Of a stretch of 64,000 nucleotides of DNA, positions 34,401-47,038 are shown in pieces. The position numbers were made by a program, and so were the translations under genes. The notes below the pieces were generated by a model. That model saw only the letters and a program-made list of their open reading frames with translations, was not told the DNA's origin and ran no database searches. The stretch spans positions 5,146,001-5,210,000 of the forward strand of contig JAXRKN010000043.1 in assembly GCA_038502055.1 (NCBI GenBank), read 5' to 3'. This stretch comes from Tanytarsus gracilentus. Lineage: Eukaryota > Arthropoda > Insecta > Diptera > Chironomidae. How positions within the stretch are numbered: position 1 is the stretch's first letter; every line of letters begins with the position of its first letter.

Positions 34401-37400
34401 AGTCTAACGATCTCTTTGCCATATCTAAACTGTCGCGGGAACTACTCAAACGAATCACAAAGTGATTTGTTCCCGATGCGCCACAGTTTGATTGATAGAT
34501 GTACTGAAGACGTTGCTGATTGCAAATGTGCTGATAAGGTTGAACGCAGAAATCAGCCACGCCGACTGCAACGGCTAAATAAATGCCGGAGAGAAGCCAA
34601 CAAATTGCGACCGTGAAGAGGCCGAGAACGCTGAAGAAAATTAGCAGGCAGCGAGAGCTTCGAGCGACGCCAATTACCAACACCGTACAGAGGAAGAGCA
34701 AAAACGTTAAGAATCCGAGAGTAACTGGCCATCGCATCAATTCATAGAACTCATATTCATCAATTAACGATTTGAGCAATTGGTCTGATTGCGCTGGCTG
34801 AATAAAGTAAAGTCCGGCATCAATTCCGCTAATTGCATCTGTCGTATTTTTGGTGACGAGCTGTGCCGTTTCCATGAGGACTGTGACAGCCGTTTGGTTC
34901 GATACTTGAATATCCCAAAGGTCATTGATATCAAGTGTTAATGCCTTATCCTTCAACGTCTTCGAGAGATAGTGAGTCTGTTAAAATGAAAGATAAAGAT
35001 GTTGGGTTTAATTGAAATTCAAGTCGAGTTCAATTTTTCTCATCACAACGACGACGATGTGTGAGAATTTTATGTGTCGTATGTCTCAAATTACCTGATT
35101 GCGGACAGTTACGAAGAGACGATTGAGTTGTTTGCCAGCATTAAACACTTGAACGAGTCCATTATGTAAATCATCGTTGCCGTACAGACCACCCCCAATT
35201 GCACCGCAGCATAGAATTGTCAAGAAGATTAAAACACATTTTTGGCATCCAAAAGTTCTTTCCTTTTTCGATTTGCGTCCACAGCAACATCGTGACATCA
35301 AGTAGATGAGCAAGAAGAAGAGCGACAATATCAAAATTGCAGCTGGGATTGTAGCGAGTATTGTGAGACTCTGCAAATAACATAAAACAGTTTATTTTAA
35401 GTAACACATGCAAGTACATACAAATGGAATGTGAAAAGTGTGTTGTTATCAGAACAGAGAAAAAGTTTGCGCTATTCTTTGAAAAAAAAGGCATATATGT
35501 ACAACAATGAGTCATAAACTAGTCATGGCAACAATTAAAAAAATAATAATTGTTGCTTCAAGCACATTTTTTTGCCTCTGCATATATCTGAAGAATGGCC
35601 GTGATTCGAGGAACGTTCAAATTTTAGTTAAGATTGCAAAAATTTTTATTCTTCTATAGTTTGATAATTTGTATCGTATATTGTTATACAGCTTTAATTG
35701 TGTAATTTCTAATCCTGAATGATTCACGAAAAAATTAATGACCTCAAAAATTAAAATCGTTTTATAAAACATGAAAAGCACTCAAAAACCCCTTAATTAC
35801 TCAAATGCACGACTCGTCCTTAATTTTTAAACACGAATCATGACTTTCAAAATTCATCCGAACAATATGGGTATGGCTTTAAAAAATCTTTCCCCAATAA
35901 ATTGAAAACTCCTTCTAAAAGAATCAGACAAATAAAAAAAAAGGATGTTCAATAAAAAATTCCGTCATTGCTCGCCGGATATAAACATTTTTTTTCGCAT
36001 ATTAATATTTATTTCTAAAACGTGATTGAAACTTTACATGTGACAACAATAGTCCAAGCATACCAACATCATCAACATTAAATTTACAATTTCCCTTCTC
36101 TGGAATCACAAAAAAAATATTTTAACTGAGAAAGCAATCACAAACACGCATGTGTGAGTTGCTAGAACACAAAATTTTCAAAAATTCATATTGTGAGGGC
36201 CTAAATACATGACAAAAATGCTGTTGTAAAATTAGTTGCACGCTGTTGATTTTTGGAGAGAGAGAGAAAACTCCAAAATTGAAATGCACACACGTTCTAG
36301 CATTTATTTTTCTTTCCTTTATGATTTAAACTCTGACCAATTCCAAAAATGGGTTTCTCGCTCACATGTTTACTGGTGAGCAAATGTTTCAATTTTTTCA
36401 TCATCTAGCAATGTTTATTCATTGAACTTTTTTTTCTTTCTTGTTCATGTGTTGTAGCTCTGTCGAAAGGCTTAATTGAAAAGGGAAGGGAAAAATTATT
36501 TAATTCTTTTTTTTTCTCTCTTTCTGGAGCACCGTAAATGAAACTCTCTGAATATAATGAGGCATGTATGAATAAATTATTTGAATTGTCTCCACACGTG
36601 ACATAAAAAAATATGCATTTAAGTTCACATTAGATGCGGTAAGATTTTCAATGGCACACACAATAGAGACCAGATAGCAGGAATTTAAAGCTCATTATAA
36701 GATTAATTTGTAAGAGCGTGGCTGCTCTATAAACACACCGGTATCGGCGTTTATATGAAATATCGCTTAATTTCTCATCTGTGTCTCTCTAATAATAGAA
36801 TGGCCATGTATAAACCATGCGCCTCCGAAAGCAATTAAAGAAATGCAGAATCAAAGAAATGGAGAAAAAAACAGCAGCCAGAACACATTTGTGTGATAAT
36901 CGCTCGAAGAAAAGAAAAATGGGAGAAGAAAATTGTGTAAAAAATTTTTTCTGTAGGCTGATGACTGACTTTCAGAACGAGATGCAGTTCTTTCTCTCAC
37001 ACGAGAGAGCATAAAAATGTGTGCATAGTTTTAAATGTATATAAACACACAGGCACTATTTCCCATCTCTTCTTCTTTCGACTCCATGTACTATGTTTAT
37101 CGATTTTTTTCCTGTCCCATTTGTTTGTTTGGTTCGGCTTGCTCTATCGATTGCTCTTTCGCTTTTTATTTTATGAATCATTTTTCGAGTAGTTTTTCCT
37201 CTATTTTAAAATCTCTATTTTTTTCGGTCATAATCTGATTTACATAAGAGATATTACTCTCAATTTCTTCCTTATATACACACACGCCTTTGCGAAACTT
37301 GATAATCTTGCAAAGGTGTTCATTTCCTGTTAGCACATACGAATTTTTTTTCTTCTTTTTCAATATATATAAAAAATGATTTCTGGACAATCTCGTTTGT

Positions 37401-37521
37401 CGCTTACCTCAATATATGCTTTACTATTGGGATTAAATGTACTATTGACGAAATTGAGTGAGACATTTATGTGCGGAATGGAGTGAAGGAGTTGTACAAT
37501 TATAGATTTTTCCAAATGCAT
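31407..37521 (-). CDS. TTYH: Tweety-family membrane protein with alternative C-termini (547 or 912 aa)
   Basis: Minus-strand exons: 37408-37521, 35095-35370, 34299-34977, 34060-34240, 33736-33999, 32786-32862, cassette 32616-32708 and terminal 31407-32554. Tweety proteins are five-pass membrane proteins, described as volume- or Ca-regulated anion channels or lipid-binding proteins. Seen: N-terminal LLHSIPHINV, TM1 about 42-63, TM2 83-102, the family motif YGNDDLHNG, TM3 about 214-234, TM4 241-270, TM5 about 382-405, and a PPxY motif (PPTYDD, about residue 490) that fits Nedd4-type ligase binding. Including the cassette ends the protein in the conserved YATLSKQCKTLESNDFY, total 547 aa. Skipping it joins in frame to a Gln/Ser-rich tail ending in ATEL, a PDZ-ligand-like C-terminus, total 912 aa. 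The intron after the fifth exon appears to be GC-AG. Which fly Tweety paralogue this is remains open. Confidence 0.93.
32616..32708 (-). other. 93-nt stop-carrying cassette exon of the Tweety gene
   Basis: The acceptor CTCACTCAG| and a donor AAAG|GTAAAA bound 93 nt, phase 1 on both sides. The exon encodes YATLSKQCKTLESNDFY, then TGA at 32656-32658, then 13 more open codons that run in frame into the last exon. Skipping keeps the frame because 93 is divisible by three. Confidence 0.75.
35371..37407 (-). other. Tweety-gene intron 1
   Basis: The 2.0-kb intron follows the first coding exon (GAG|GTAAGC donor, TTTGCAG| acceptor). No element or nested gene was recognised; short ORFs on the plus strand have random composition. 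Confidence 0.75.
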
Positions 37522-38244
37522 GATGCTCGCTTATCAATACGCAGATTTTTTTTCCCTATGCACACCAAGGAGAGAGACAGAACAACTTTTTTTTTCTTCA
37601 CGAGCAGCTTCTATAAAGTTAATTTCACAATTTTGCCACACACATTTCTGCTCATCTCCTTCAACACTAGCACACGAGTGAATTCAATTAAATTTTTTTT
37701 GCGAACTACAATTCGGGCGTTTTATATTTTTTTTAGGGACTTTTAGTTCTATATTGAATTTCTTTCCCTATGAACTTTTTCTCCTTTCAAAGGCGGGGTT
37801 GCAAAATTTTTTTATCCACAAAATTTTGACTTAATGCGCTTCACAAAGCAAACTTTTCATATCAATGTCTCTTCACTAATTATAATCCATCATTATTTAA
37901 TTATTTTTAAGAGGCAGCTCCGCACTTAACAATTTATTTAATGCTCAAATAGCTCCTCCGTTCTTTCTACTACCACAATCGTTTTTTTGTGCTACAGAGA
38001 GTGAGAGCATAATCCGTTCATTATTCTTTGTTCGAACCAGTCGCTTATGCTAGCAAGCTAGATTGTAAGGGGTCTAAAACAGCGCAAATTCGTTTCAAAT
38101 TTTTTTATTTCGGGTAAGCACTCAATATCGTCATCAAAAAAATATACATGATCATTGTAAAATCCCCAAAAAAATTATGCTAAATGAACATTTTATGTAT
38201 TATTGTGGTGTAAGGAATGAAAATCGTGTTAAAATTATTAAATT
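37522..38244. other. Spacer between Tweety 5' end and ZFAND2 3' end
   Basis: Holds the Tweety 5' UTR/promoter and the ZFAND2 3' UTR, both on the minus strand. TTTATT at 38104-38109 gives an AATAAA on the minus strand, a candidate polyadenylation signal for the ZFAND2 gene about 135 bases after its stop. Confidence 0.4.
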
Positions 38245-39069
38245 TTAGGAAATTTCACAAGTTTTGTTGCGGTCATTTGTGGCGGTCGAGGATGACGACG
38301 ATTCATTGCCAGCTGTGATTTGTTGCTGTTGAACCATAGATTCATATATTGCTTTTGCCAGTGCCTCATCCTCGCTCATGGCTCCTTGAACCTTTGTAAA
38401 ATTCTCTGAATGACCGTTTTGACTAGATGACTGATTGATGCGTCGCATGGCAGCTTCACTAGAATGATTTAATTGAACGCGAAATTCTCGAGAGTTCACA
38501 TGGAAAATATTTAAATACTCACGCTATCTTGTTACGTTGTTGGTTGATTGGTCCCTCGCACTTATGGACATTCTCATGTCTATGCTTAAGGCAGAACTGT
38601 TGTTTGCATGTACTGCATGAGATTTGCACCAATTCTTTCCTTTTGCAATTTTTAAAGGAGCAAATGTTTGTATAAATTTTAGTTTCAGTTTTGCAATAGC
38701 GGTCAATGTGCTGGCTGACAAAAAAATCCTCTCGACCTTTCTCAGCTGGAACTGGCTTAAAGCAGACAGGACAAATGGGTACTTGATTATCCTTTCTCGA
38801 AATTCCTTCGCAATTATGCCTCAAGTAAGAATAATGTTCAGAACTAAAAAATAAAAATTGCCATTATGAGCTCACGTGAAACTATTCCAGAAGAACTTAC
38901 CAGAAAGTTTTCTTGCATGAATCACAATTGATTGGTAAAAAATCTAAAGCAATGATGAAATTAACATGACTTGGCACTTCCTTCTATATTTTGCATTTTT
39001 TTTAATTTACTTACCTAATTTATTACAAAAATTCATATTACAATGCTTGCCTAAGTGAGGAAACTCCAT
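38245..39069 (-). CDS. Zfand2: AN1-type zinc-finger protein, ZFAND2/AIRAP-like (210 aa)
   Basis: Four exons on the minus strand (39015-39069, 38901-38943, 38523-38843, 38245-38458) join in frame to 210 codons. ZFAND2 proteins are stress-linked proteasome/p97 adaptors. The start MEFPHLGKHC matches the family. The first AN1 finger has C10, C15, C25, C28, C33, H36, H42 and C44; the second has C94, C99, C109, C112, C117, H120, H126 and C128. Between them a C57-x2-C60...H78...C83 group repeats the family's extra metal site. A ubiquitin-interacting motif (SEDEALAKAIYESM, about 168-181) follows. The last four residues are CEIS, a plausible CaaX prenylation signal, which points to the membrane-tethered ZFAND2B/AIRAPL side of the family. 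It is divergent from the plus-strand gene starting 468 bases away. Confidence 0.93.
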
Positions 39070-39536
39070 ATTATTTAATTATTAGCAACTTTCTCGGATT
39101 GATTCTATTTTAAAAATAAATTTTATTGTTTTCAATTGTCTTCTTTTATATATTTTTTTTACATTTTTCTCTCTCGAAAATTTTCTTTCTCTCTCTCGCG
39201 CAAAAAATATAGATACGGTGTCTGAAGATAATGTCCAAAGTTTTTTTAATTTCGCCAAAAAAAATAATTTTGTACGCTTTCAGTTTAAAAAACTTAAGAT
39301 TTGTTGCAAGTAAAATAAAATCGAATAAAATAAATTATTTAATTAAATTTGAAATTTTGAGGTTATGTAACGTATAAGGGGTCAACTTAAATTCAAAAAA
39401 AATCGACGGTTATTAAATCAAAACTGAGTTTTTGTTTACAATTTTTTTGATTCGCGTTTCTCAATTTTTTAAAATTATTTTATCGATTTAATAAATATTA
39501 AAGCATCGATTTTAAAGTGTAATTAAGCAAATTTCA
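39070..39536. promoter_or_regulatory. Bidirectional promoter region between ZFAND2 and the unknown gene
   Basis: The two start codons are 467 bases apart, head to head. There is no clear TATA box at either side; the region has CTCTCTCTCG-type tracts (about 39165-39200) and TATCGAT/ATCGAT motifs (39481-39510). Shared promoter use is inferred from geometry. Confidence 0.45.
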
Positions 39537-40478
39537 ATGGCCGATAATCCTGAAAATATGAGTATTGTTAACTGGTTCAAAAAGTGAGTGAAAATAGTGA
39601 AATTTATGTCAAATAATAAAAATTAAACTGAATGTAGCAATGTCAACTCAAAGTCACAATCAAGTCATAATACTCCTTTAGTGTGATCCTCATTTATTCC
39701 AGATCTTTGTGCATTCCAACCAGATCTTTTCGCATCGCCAATAATCCAACTTCACCGCCTTACAGCAATGCTCGTGTCAAGCTCATGTCGTATGAGCAAT
39801 ATCAGGAACCTCCGCCCGAATCTTCTTTTGAGCTTGTTTCCTCATCAAAAAGCACTGAGAAAGAAACGCAAACTGATCCAATTGAAAAAAATCAACCAGA
39901 CACTCCAAAATTTTTCGTCCAAAGGGCAAAAGAAATTCTTGCTTCTCGAATCTCATCACAGTCATCGCCAAATAATGAAATCTTTAATCGCTTTGATGAT
40001 CGATATAAGTCAGAAATTATTCGTGGGTCATTTTCAACACCAAAAAAAGTACTGCTTGCAAATTCAGTTCCAATAACGAATCCTGAGACACCAAACAGTT
40101 TCAGTTCGATTGATGAAGAAGATTATATCAAGGTAAAATTAAAGAATGTTTATAAAGATGATAGTTGATGATTTTTTTTTAACTTTTTAGGGCATCCAGA
40201 GCAACAAAGATTTTTACTTTGATGACGATTTTTCATGTCCAGAGCTGCCTATCAACTTGAAACTCATTTCAAAATGTGACGATGAATTGGATGAGTTGAA
40301 CATTAGCGCATTCAATGGAATTGAAAGTTTTTTTGAGAAAAGCCTTTTTGATCATCATGATGCGAGTGAAAGAACTGAAAATGACACACTCATTGAGAAA
40401 GAAGAAAAAGTTAAAACGAGCGATAGCATGGGAACTTTCAAAGATTACTTGCATATTGTTCAAGAGGATCTAGTTTAA
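39537..40478 (+). CDS. Uncharacterised three-exon gene (254 aa)
   Basis: I do not recognise this protein. Exons 39537-39583, 39703-40132 and 40191-40478 join with GT-AG introns in phase and give 254 codons plus stop. The start MADNPENMSIVNWFKK fits the first exon, preceded by TTTCA. The sequence is polar, Ser/Pro/Glu-rich and probably largely disordered, with no signal peptide or membrane segment. Stretches such as KETQTDPIEKN, TPKFFVQRAKEILASRI (possible short helix) and the acidic FYFDDDFSCPELP stand out. Intron 2 is only 58 bases, typical of dipterans. Clean splicing and long open frames support a real gene. It is divergent from ZFAND2. Confidence 0.75.
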
Positions 40479-42037
40479 GTTTTTAAAATTTGTGCTATTG
40501 TCAGAACTTAACATGAATTTAATTTTATGCTAGTCGAAAATGAGACTGAATTATTTTAAAAATATTTTAATATGTGGATTAGCGAGTTTATTGAGGGTCA
40601 TTGTTGTATGAAAAATATCATTTAAAATGCTCTAATTTATTGTTACTATATCAATCGTGCAACTTTCTCCATATTTTTTCATTCAATTACCGGTCAATCA
40701 ATTTTCATTCTCGAGTGACATAAAAAATCAATTACCCTCTCCTTACTTATTAATTAATTAGGACATTTCAATTACAGTTTTGTTTTTCACTGAAAATAAA
40801 ATAGCAAAAACGAAAGTTGAATGAAATTAATGCGAAGAAAATTAATGGGCAAAAGTTTTTCGAAAGTTTACTTCAACCCTTGGCAGGAAAATAGTTTCGT
40901 GATGAAAATTCTCTGATAAAAAGAAAGTTAACAGCAGCAGAGAAGTTTTGTTGGGCAAATTTTAGAGGGAGCAAAAGGACTCAATTCGGTTATTAAAGTT
41001 TTTACAAAGAAATTAATTTTGCACTTAAAAACCCTTGAAAGTAAATTACGAGCTGAAAACAGAAGAGAGCGTAAATTGAATGAAAGAGAGCTCATGACGC
41101 GACAGTTATCTCAATGTCTTACTTAAAAGCTTCCTTGAAAAGATACTTTCTCAAAAAAAATGTTTTAATTCAAGCTCACATTGAATGAGCGTCGAGCTTT
41201 TGAGATTATCGGATTGAAAGGTGAGTGAGAAAGGATGTAGCTTACTCTTTATATACCCAAAAAAAGTTTCTTCTTATCTTAAACACCCTGAAAATCTTCA
41301 CCGACCGCCAGCTCACAAAACAACCGTAGACGATGATGATGATAAACACGAATAGGATGAAGAAATTAATTTCTCAGAAGATCGCTTTGCTTTGATGATA
41401 ACAAAAATAACGGTCGACAGGCGGTTCATTTACTGATGACTGACTTGACATGTATGAGGTAGGAAAATTTAATATTTATCAGCAATGAACGAAAGATAAA
41501 GAAGATTTCAATAGAATTTCGAGTTTAATTTAAAACACCCGCAAACTGATATTCAAGAGAGATAAAATTAATTGTCCAATAAAACTTTCACAAAAAGCCG
41601 CAAAATAAAACACCAATCGGATTCTTTTTAATTTCTCACGAAAGCGGACAAAAGTTAGCAGACATGACTAAGATAGATGATGAGATTTTTCTCTCTCTCT
41701 TTATATTAGAACACGCACAACAATTTCTCACAACTTTCTTTCTTTTTTCTCAATCTTGCTTCGGGGATGTCGTTTCTCATTGATAACAAAATCTGAGCAC
41801 AAAAGGATAAATTCCTTAAAGGAATAAAAGTTTCGTGATGAAGTTTCATAGGGTTCTGTTGGGTGCTCTACAATCTTAATCGAGTCACATAAATACTTGC
41901 ACATCGAAAACTTTCAATCTTCTTCTCATGTAGGTGAAAAAAAAAGGATTTACGGTCCAAAAAGTTTATTTTTTATGCATCGACAAATTTTTTCTCAAAT
42001 AAACTTAAAATGTTACTTGATCCGAAAGGCTGACAAG
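40479..42037. other. Intergenic, no gene seen
   Basis: AT-rich spacer between the unknown gene and the retrotransposon. No recognisable feature. Confidence 0.55.
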
Positions 42038-42060
42038 GTTGCCTCAATTATCTACAAAAA

Positions 42061-42594
42061 CCATTCATTGTAGGAGGCGATTTTAATGCACATTCGACGG
42101 AATGGGGCTGTCTAATGGACTCAAATAAAGGAGATATAATTTTAGAATCGGTGGACAGACATGGCGCAGCATTTTTAAATGATGGATCTTATACGAGACC
42201 GCAACCATTGCCACTTGTTTCGTCAGCGATAGATTTGACTATTGTAAACTCGGAAATTGCACTGGACTGTGAATGGAAAGTCACAAATGGAACTTTTGGA
42301 AGTGATCACTGTCCAATTGTGATAAAATTAAATTTCGGGGAAAATTACAGGATCACGACTAATGCGACGGTCACATCTCACAATAAATTAAAAAATTTTT
42401 TGGAGGATGAAAATTTCATGGAAACAAAAATGAGGAATGTAAGAGATTTTGAAGGCTTCTCAGAATGCTTAAGAGAGATAAGAAGAAATTCGGAGGTGAT
42501 AATTCCAGCCAGATATGTGAGGGTTCGAAAACCTTGGTGGAATGAAAAATGTAGTCTGGAAAAGGTTTATTTCTACTATTCCAGTAGAAAATAA
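42061..42594 (+). pseudogene. Retrotransposon endonuclease fragment
   Basis: Open frame starting KPFIVGGDFNAHSTEWGC, the GDFNAH motif of apurinic-type endonucleases, followed by SAIDLTI and GSDHCPI (the catalytic SDH motif) and PWWNEKC at the domain end. The N-terminal half of the domain is missing through 5' truncation. The frame stops soon after a breakpoint near 42570-42592. Confidence 0.88.
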
Positions 42595-42660
42595 TATGTT
42601 TCAATCGACTTAAATCAAAATAATAAAACCTAAATTTTTTAATTAATTTTAAAATAATTA

Positions 42661-42886
<226 letters not shown>

Positions 42887-42927
42887 AAAAAAGCACAACA
42901 AGAGGCGCGCTATAAAACGGTCAACAT

Positions 42928-44328
42928 TATCAGGTCGATGGGGGGTAATGGGGCTCTGATCCTCGATGCCTGGAGTTGTTATATAAAGGATGTACAAGGA
43001 GTAAAATTGAATTTTGCTCATTCGTGTACCCTGATAAAAATGCGATGAAAAAATTAGACAGAATTCAATGGAAAGCATGTCGGGCTATCACAGGATGCAT
43101 GAGCTCGACCCCCACAAATGCACTAGAAATATTAACTGCCTTACCACCGTTAAAAAGAAGATTTGAGAAATTAAATTTTAGTTTCTGTTGCATTCTAAGG
43201 TCACAGCCCCAACACCCTATGAATGACAAAATCAAAATCATGAGGGAGAAAAACATCAATTTTATGAGTTTCAATGTCGGCAAGGTGTTCGAAATTGAAA
43301 ATTTCCCATTCCACACAAAAAACGAGTGGAAAAAGGTGACGATTGACTGGCACATGAAATTGAATGTAGGCAACAAAAGTGAAGAATCGGCAATGGTCAT
43401 TAAAGCAAAGTTTGAAGAATTGATGGCCACTAAATACTCGAATTTCAAAAAAATATTCACGGATGGCTCAAAGGATGTAAATTCAACATCAGCAGCATTT
43501 TATGAACCAAATGGATGCACTAAGAAGATAAAATTCCAAGAAGAGCAGTCGATATTTGTGGCTGAGTGCTATGGTTTACTTTGTGCCATCGTTCACCATC
43601 AAGAACATCACACAAGCGAAAAAAAACTTTGCGTTATAACCGATAGTCAGTCGGTTGTGATTGCTCTCGAAAATGCCAAAAATAATTATAAGACTCATCA
43701 CTTAATTGGAAAATTAAGAAATGAAGTGGATAAGATGATTGAGAAAGGCATCGAGATTACTGTCATCTGGGCTCCTTCCCATTCTCAAATCATGGGAAAT
43801 GAGAGAGCGGATGTTTTAGCAAAAGAAGCGCATAACACCCCAGATGAGCATGTGGATATTCCAAAAAATCATAAAGATGCTGCAAGCGATTATAAAAATA
43901 TAGTCTTAAAAAATTGGCAAAAGGAATGGAGAGAAAGTGATAAAGGAAGATTTTGTCATTCAATAATTCCAAAAGTCTCAAAAATACACTGGTTCAAAGA
44001 CACAGATTTTTCGAGAACGGAAATTGTCTTTTGGAATCGCATTATCACCAATCACACTCGATGTCGTCAATCCCTCTTTCGATTCAAAATTGTGGATCAC
44101 CCAATGTGTGAATGCAAAAAAAACTTTCAAACCGTCGATCACGTCCTATTTGAATGTGCAATTACAAGCTCCAACGATGTGAAACAAAAACTCAGAGACC
44201 TTGGTTATCATCCACCCTGGTTTATTCGTGACATAGTGGCACTCGAAATTCATAAAATCGAAAAAAACGCAATGAGATTAATTAGTGAAAAGATGGCAGA
44301 AGAATTGCTCAAAAAAGGAATCATTTAA
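42928..44328 (+). pseudogene. Retrotransposon ORF2 C-terminal part with RNase H
   Basis: From 42976 the frame is open for 450 codons. It begins in the post-RT region (KGCTRSKIEFCSFVYP...LDRIQWKACRAITG), then an RNase H domain with its acidic residues in place: FTDGSKD, AECYGLLCA, ITDSQSV and PSHSQIMGNERADVLAKEA. It ends with CECKKNFQTVDHVLFEC, the Cys-His motif common after RNase H in I-group elements. Bases 42928-42975 carry similarity to the preceding region, but stops interrupt it. The long intact frame suggests a fairly young insertion. Confidence 0.85.
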
Positions 44329-44495
44329 AAAATAAAAGAATGAAAAAAGCAATAAATCACACTATAAAATAATCGGCAAAACTGGTGAAAACCTCGTTGC
44401 CTATCTTGCATCTTGGAAAAAGAGCCACAAAAGGTTTAACAAGTAACGCGAGATAAACATTTGAAGAAAGAAGAAGAAGAAGTTGCCTCAATTAT

Positions 44496-47038
44496 ACGGA
44501 ATTTTTTTTGGCGACAAAAGAACCCGAAAAATGTTGAACTTTGCATATTAAAAAAAAGATGACATTTAATTGAGGATTTTCCGCAATAAAATTCACGTTG
44601 AACCTTTTTTTTGTTGCTTGAGGGTAAAATATTTCATAATAATGTCAATAAGATCACGCGACAAGAATTTTTTGCGTACCTTGCGGTCATGTCTGAGAAG
44701 TAAAGTAAATTTGTGGTACTTTAATTGAAAATTCAATTATTTAATGTATAATGTTGCATGAAAATATGACGCAATCATTTCATCATGAACGAATTCAATG
44801 AGAAAATACCCTCGAGACTGCTTTAATTAAATAAATATTTCTCTCAACTCCCACTCGCATGTTTTCACATATATATGTCAATGCCATTGAGTCATACTCG
44901 AAGAGAAATGCTTCTGTTGATGTATAAATTTGCAAGGATTAAATTCACAGAATGTCAGTATGAGAATTCGAGTGCAAGTCAAACGTCATCGTGATGCAAT
45001 CAACAATTTCTTGTGAACTTTTGTATGTGAAATGATTTAATTTTCATTGTTGCGAAAAAATGCACATTAAACATTATTGAATGCTTCAACTTAAATTTGC
45101 ATCATCCAATGCTTAAATAGTTCTCTCATAAAAAGAATTTCTTCTCCTCTCATTTTAATGATGCTTGATTGAAGAAGATGATGCTCGATAATGTTTGAAA
45201 GGAAAATTATAATGATATAATTTTAAAACTTTTTTAAATTTTTCATCCCTTGAAACACGTTAACTCGAATGACTGTTGTCAGCAAATGCAAGGTCATGTT
45301 GTGATGGAGAAAAATGTCTATGAATGAAGTCAAAGACGAAGAAGAATACTTTAATCAGCTTTTTATACAATACCGGAGCGGAAATGATTTCAAAGCTCCT
45401 TTCGATGTGAGAGGAAAGAAAAACTAACAACGAAAGTCATGAGAGGAAAAATGTTGGCTATATCTAAGTTTCGAAGTAGAATGAAGATAGCCGTACTAAA
45501 AAGGAAACACACCATTATCTTTAATGGCTTAAACATTTTCCCAGTCAAATGCTCGAGACTCTTGATATGCTCGAGACTTCGAGAGATGTGATGATTTCAA
45601 GTTTACGGAACAATGTGTCTTGACCATCCCATTTTTATCACATGGCGAAGGTCGACATATAATGGTTTTTTACATAAAACTTTTTCTTTCTCGGCAAATA
45701 TCTCCTTTGCCGCAGCATTTCCGGAATAAAGTACACGTCCTCAATAAAAGAGAATGAAATGAATTACGAGTAACCGCAAAGCGTGCACACAGAGGGCGAA
45801 TTTTGTTTTATGTAAACTTTCAAAAATAATTTTATACCCGCGGTAAAAGCACTGCTGAATGACTTTTTGTTGCGAGGCAGCGAGAGTATAAAATACTAAA
45901 ACGGTGTTCATTAAAAAGAAACATCTCCATCTATCTCTTCGCGTGCACAAAAAAGAGACCCATGGATTACGCGAAAGGGAGTTGAGGGAGCATAAAAGAC
46001 ATTTGTTACGTCATAAAAATATAACGTTGTGAAGAAATTTTTTATGTCTTGATTTCGATAGGAAGCACAACGCAAAACACTTCATTGCGTGGGATGAAAA
46101 TCTCTCAAGGGAAAGAAAAAGGAAAAGTTTTTTAATGAAAAAAATCAATTTTTCTTACCAAGAAAATAAATCACAGCAGGAGAGTAAGACAGTCATACTT
46201 AATAATGTGATAGTTATTTAAAAAGTTTAGTTTTCAAAATTAGAATAAAGTTAAACATTGAATAATTAAAAAGCTTTTTGTTGAAAGCAGAAAATTATTT
46301 TCAATCCTTGGCCTTGGGGTTTGTGGTTAGAAAATATGGCATTTCAGATTAATGTATTTCACCATGTCTGGGGAAATATTTTTGAGAGACTCGACATTCC
46401 AACAGAGGAAAACATATTTGACAGCTGAGAAATTTTTCATTTCATGGTTATGTATAAATGAGCATCCATTTCATATTTTTATTCACGATTATTTTCGATT
46501 TTTATCTCCCACGCATATCATATACATTATCCAAAAAAAATTATATATATAATAAACCCAATAAATTCTCCCTTGGAAAATTGCAATATGACAATACAGA
46601 CACATCCTTATTCATGTCACACACATGCGGCGCTTTCAACTGAATAAATTCGGAAAATCATCATTTGATATTCCTGACTCAACTTCTATTCTTGCTTATT
46701 TTTGCTCAATGACGCGTGAATGATGATACAAACTTTCCGTCTAAATGCATTTGATGAATGCCGCCTCGAGCTAACTGTTGACCTCTCAACGATTTAGTCA
46801 ATCTTGAAGTAATTGCTGTAAATGAATCTCTGTCAGAGTAAACAAAGGATTTCGAGGAAAATAAATGTTTAAGTATGCTGTGTCGAAGTGCTCGAGAGAT
46901 GCCTTTCTTAGCTTACATAAGGGATTAAGTGTCTTAATATAAAACGCGTGGTTAAGACTTAAAGCCTAGAGATGTTTTGTTTGTAAACAACAATTTTAAC
47001 TTTTTTTGAACAATTTTTAGCAAAATAAAAAATGCAAA
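44496..47038. other. Intergenic, no gene seen
   Basis: AT-rich spacer without recognisable coding or RNA features. Confidence 0.55.
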
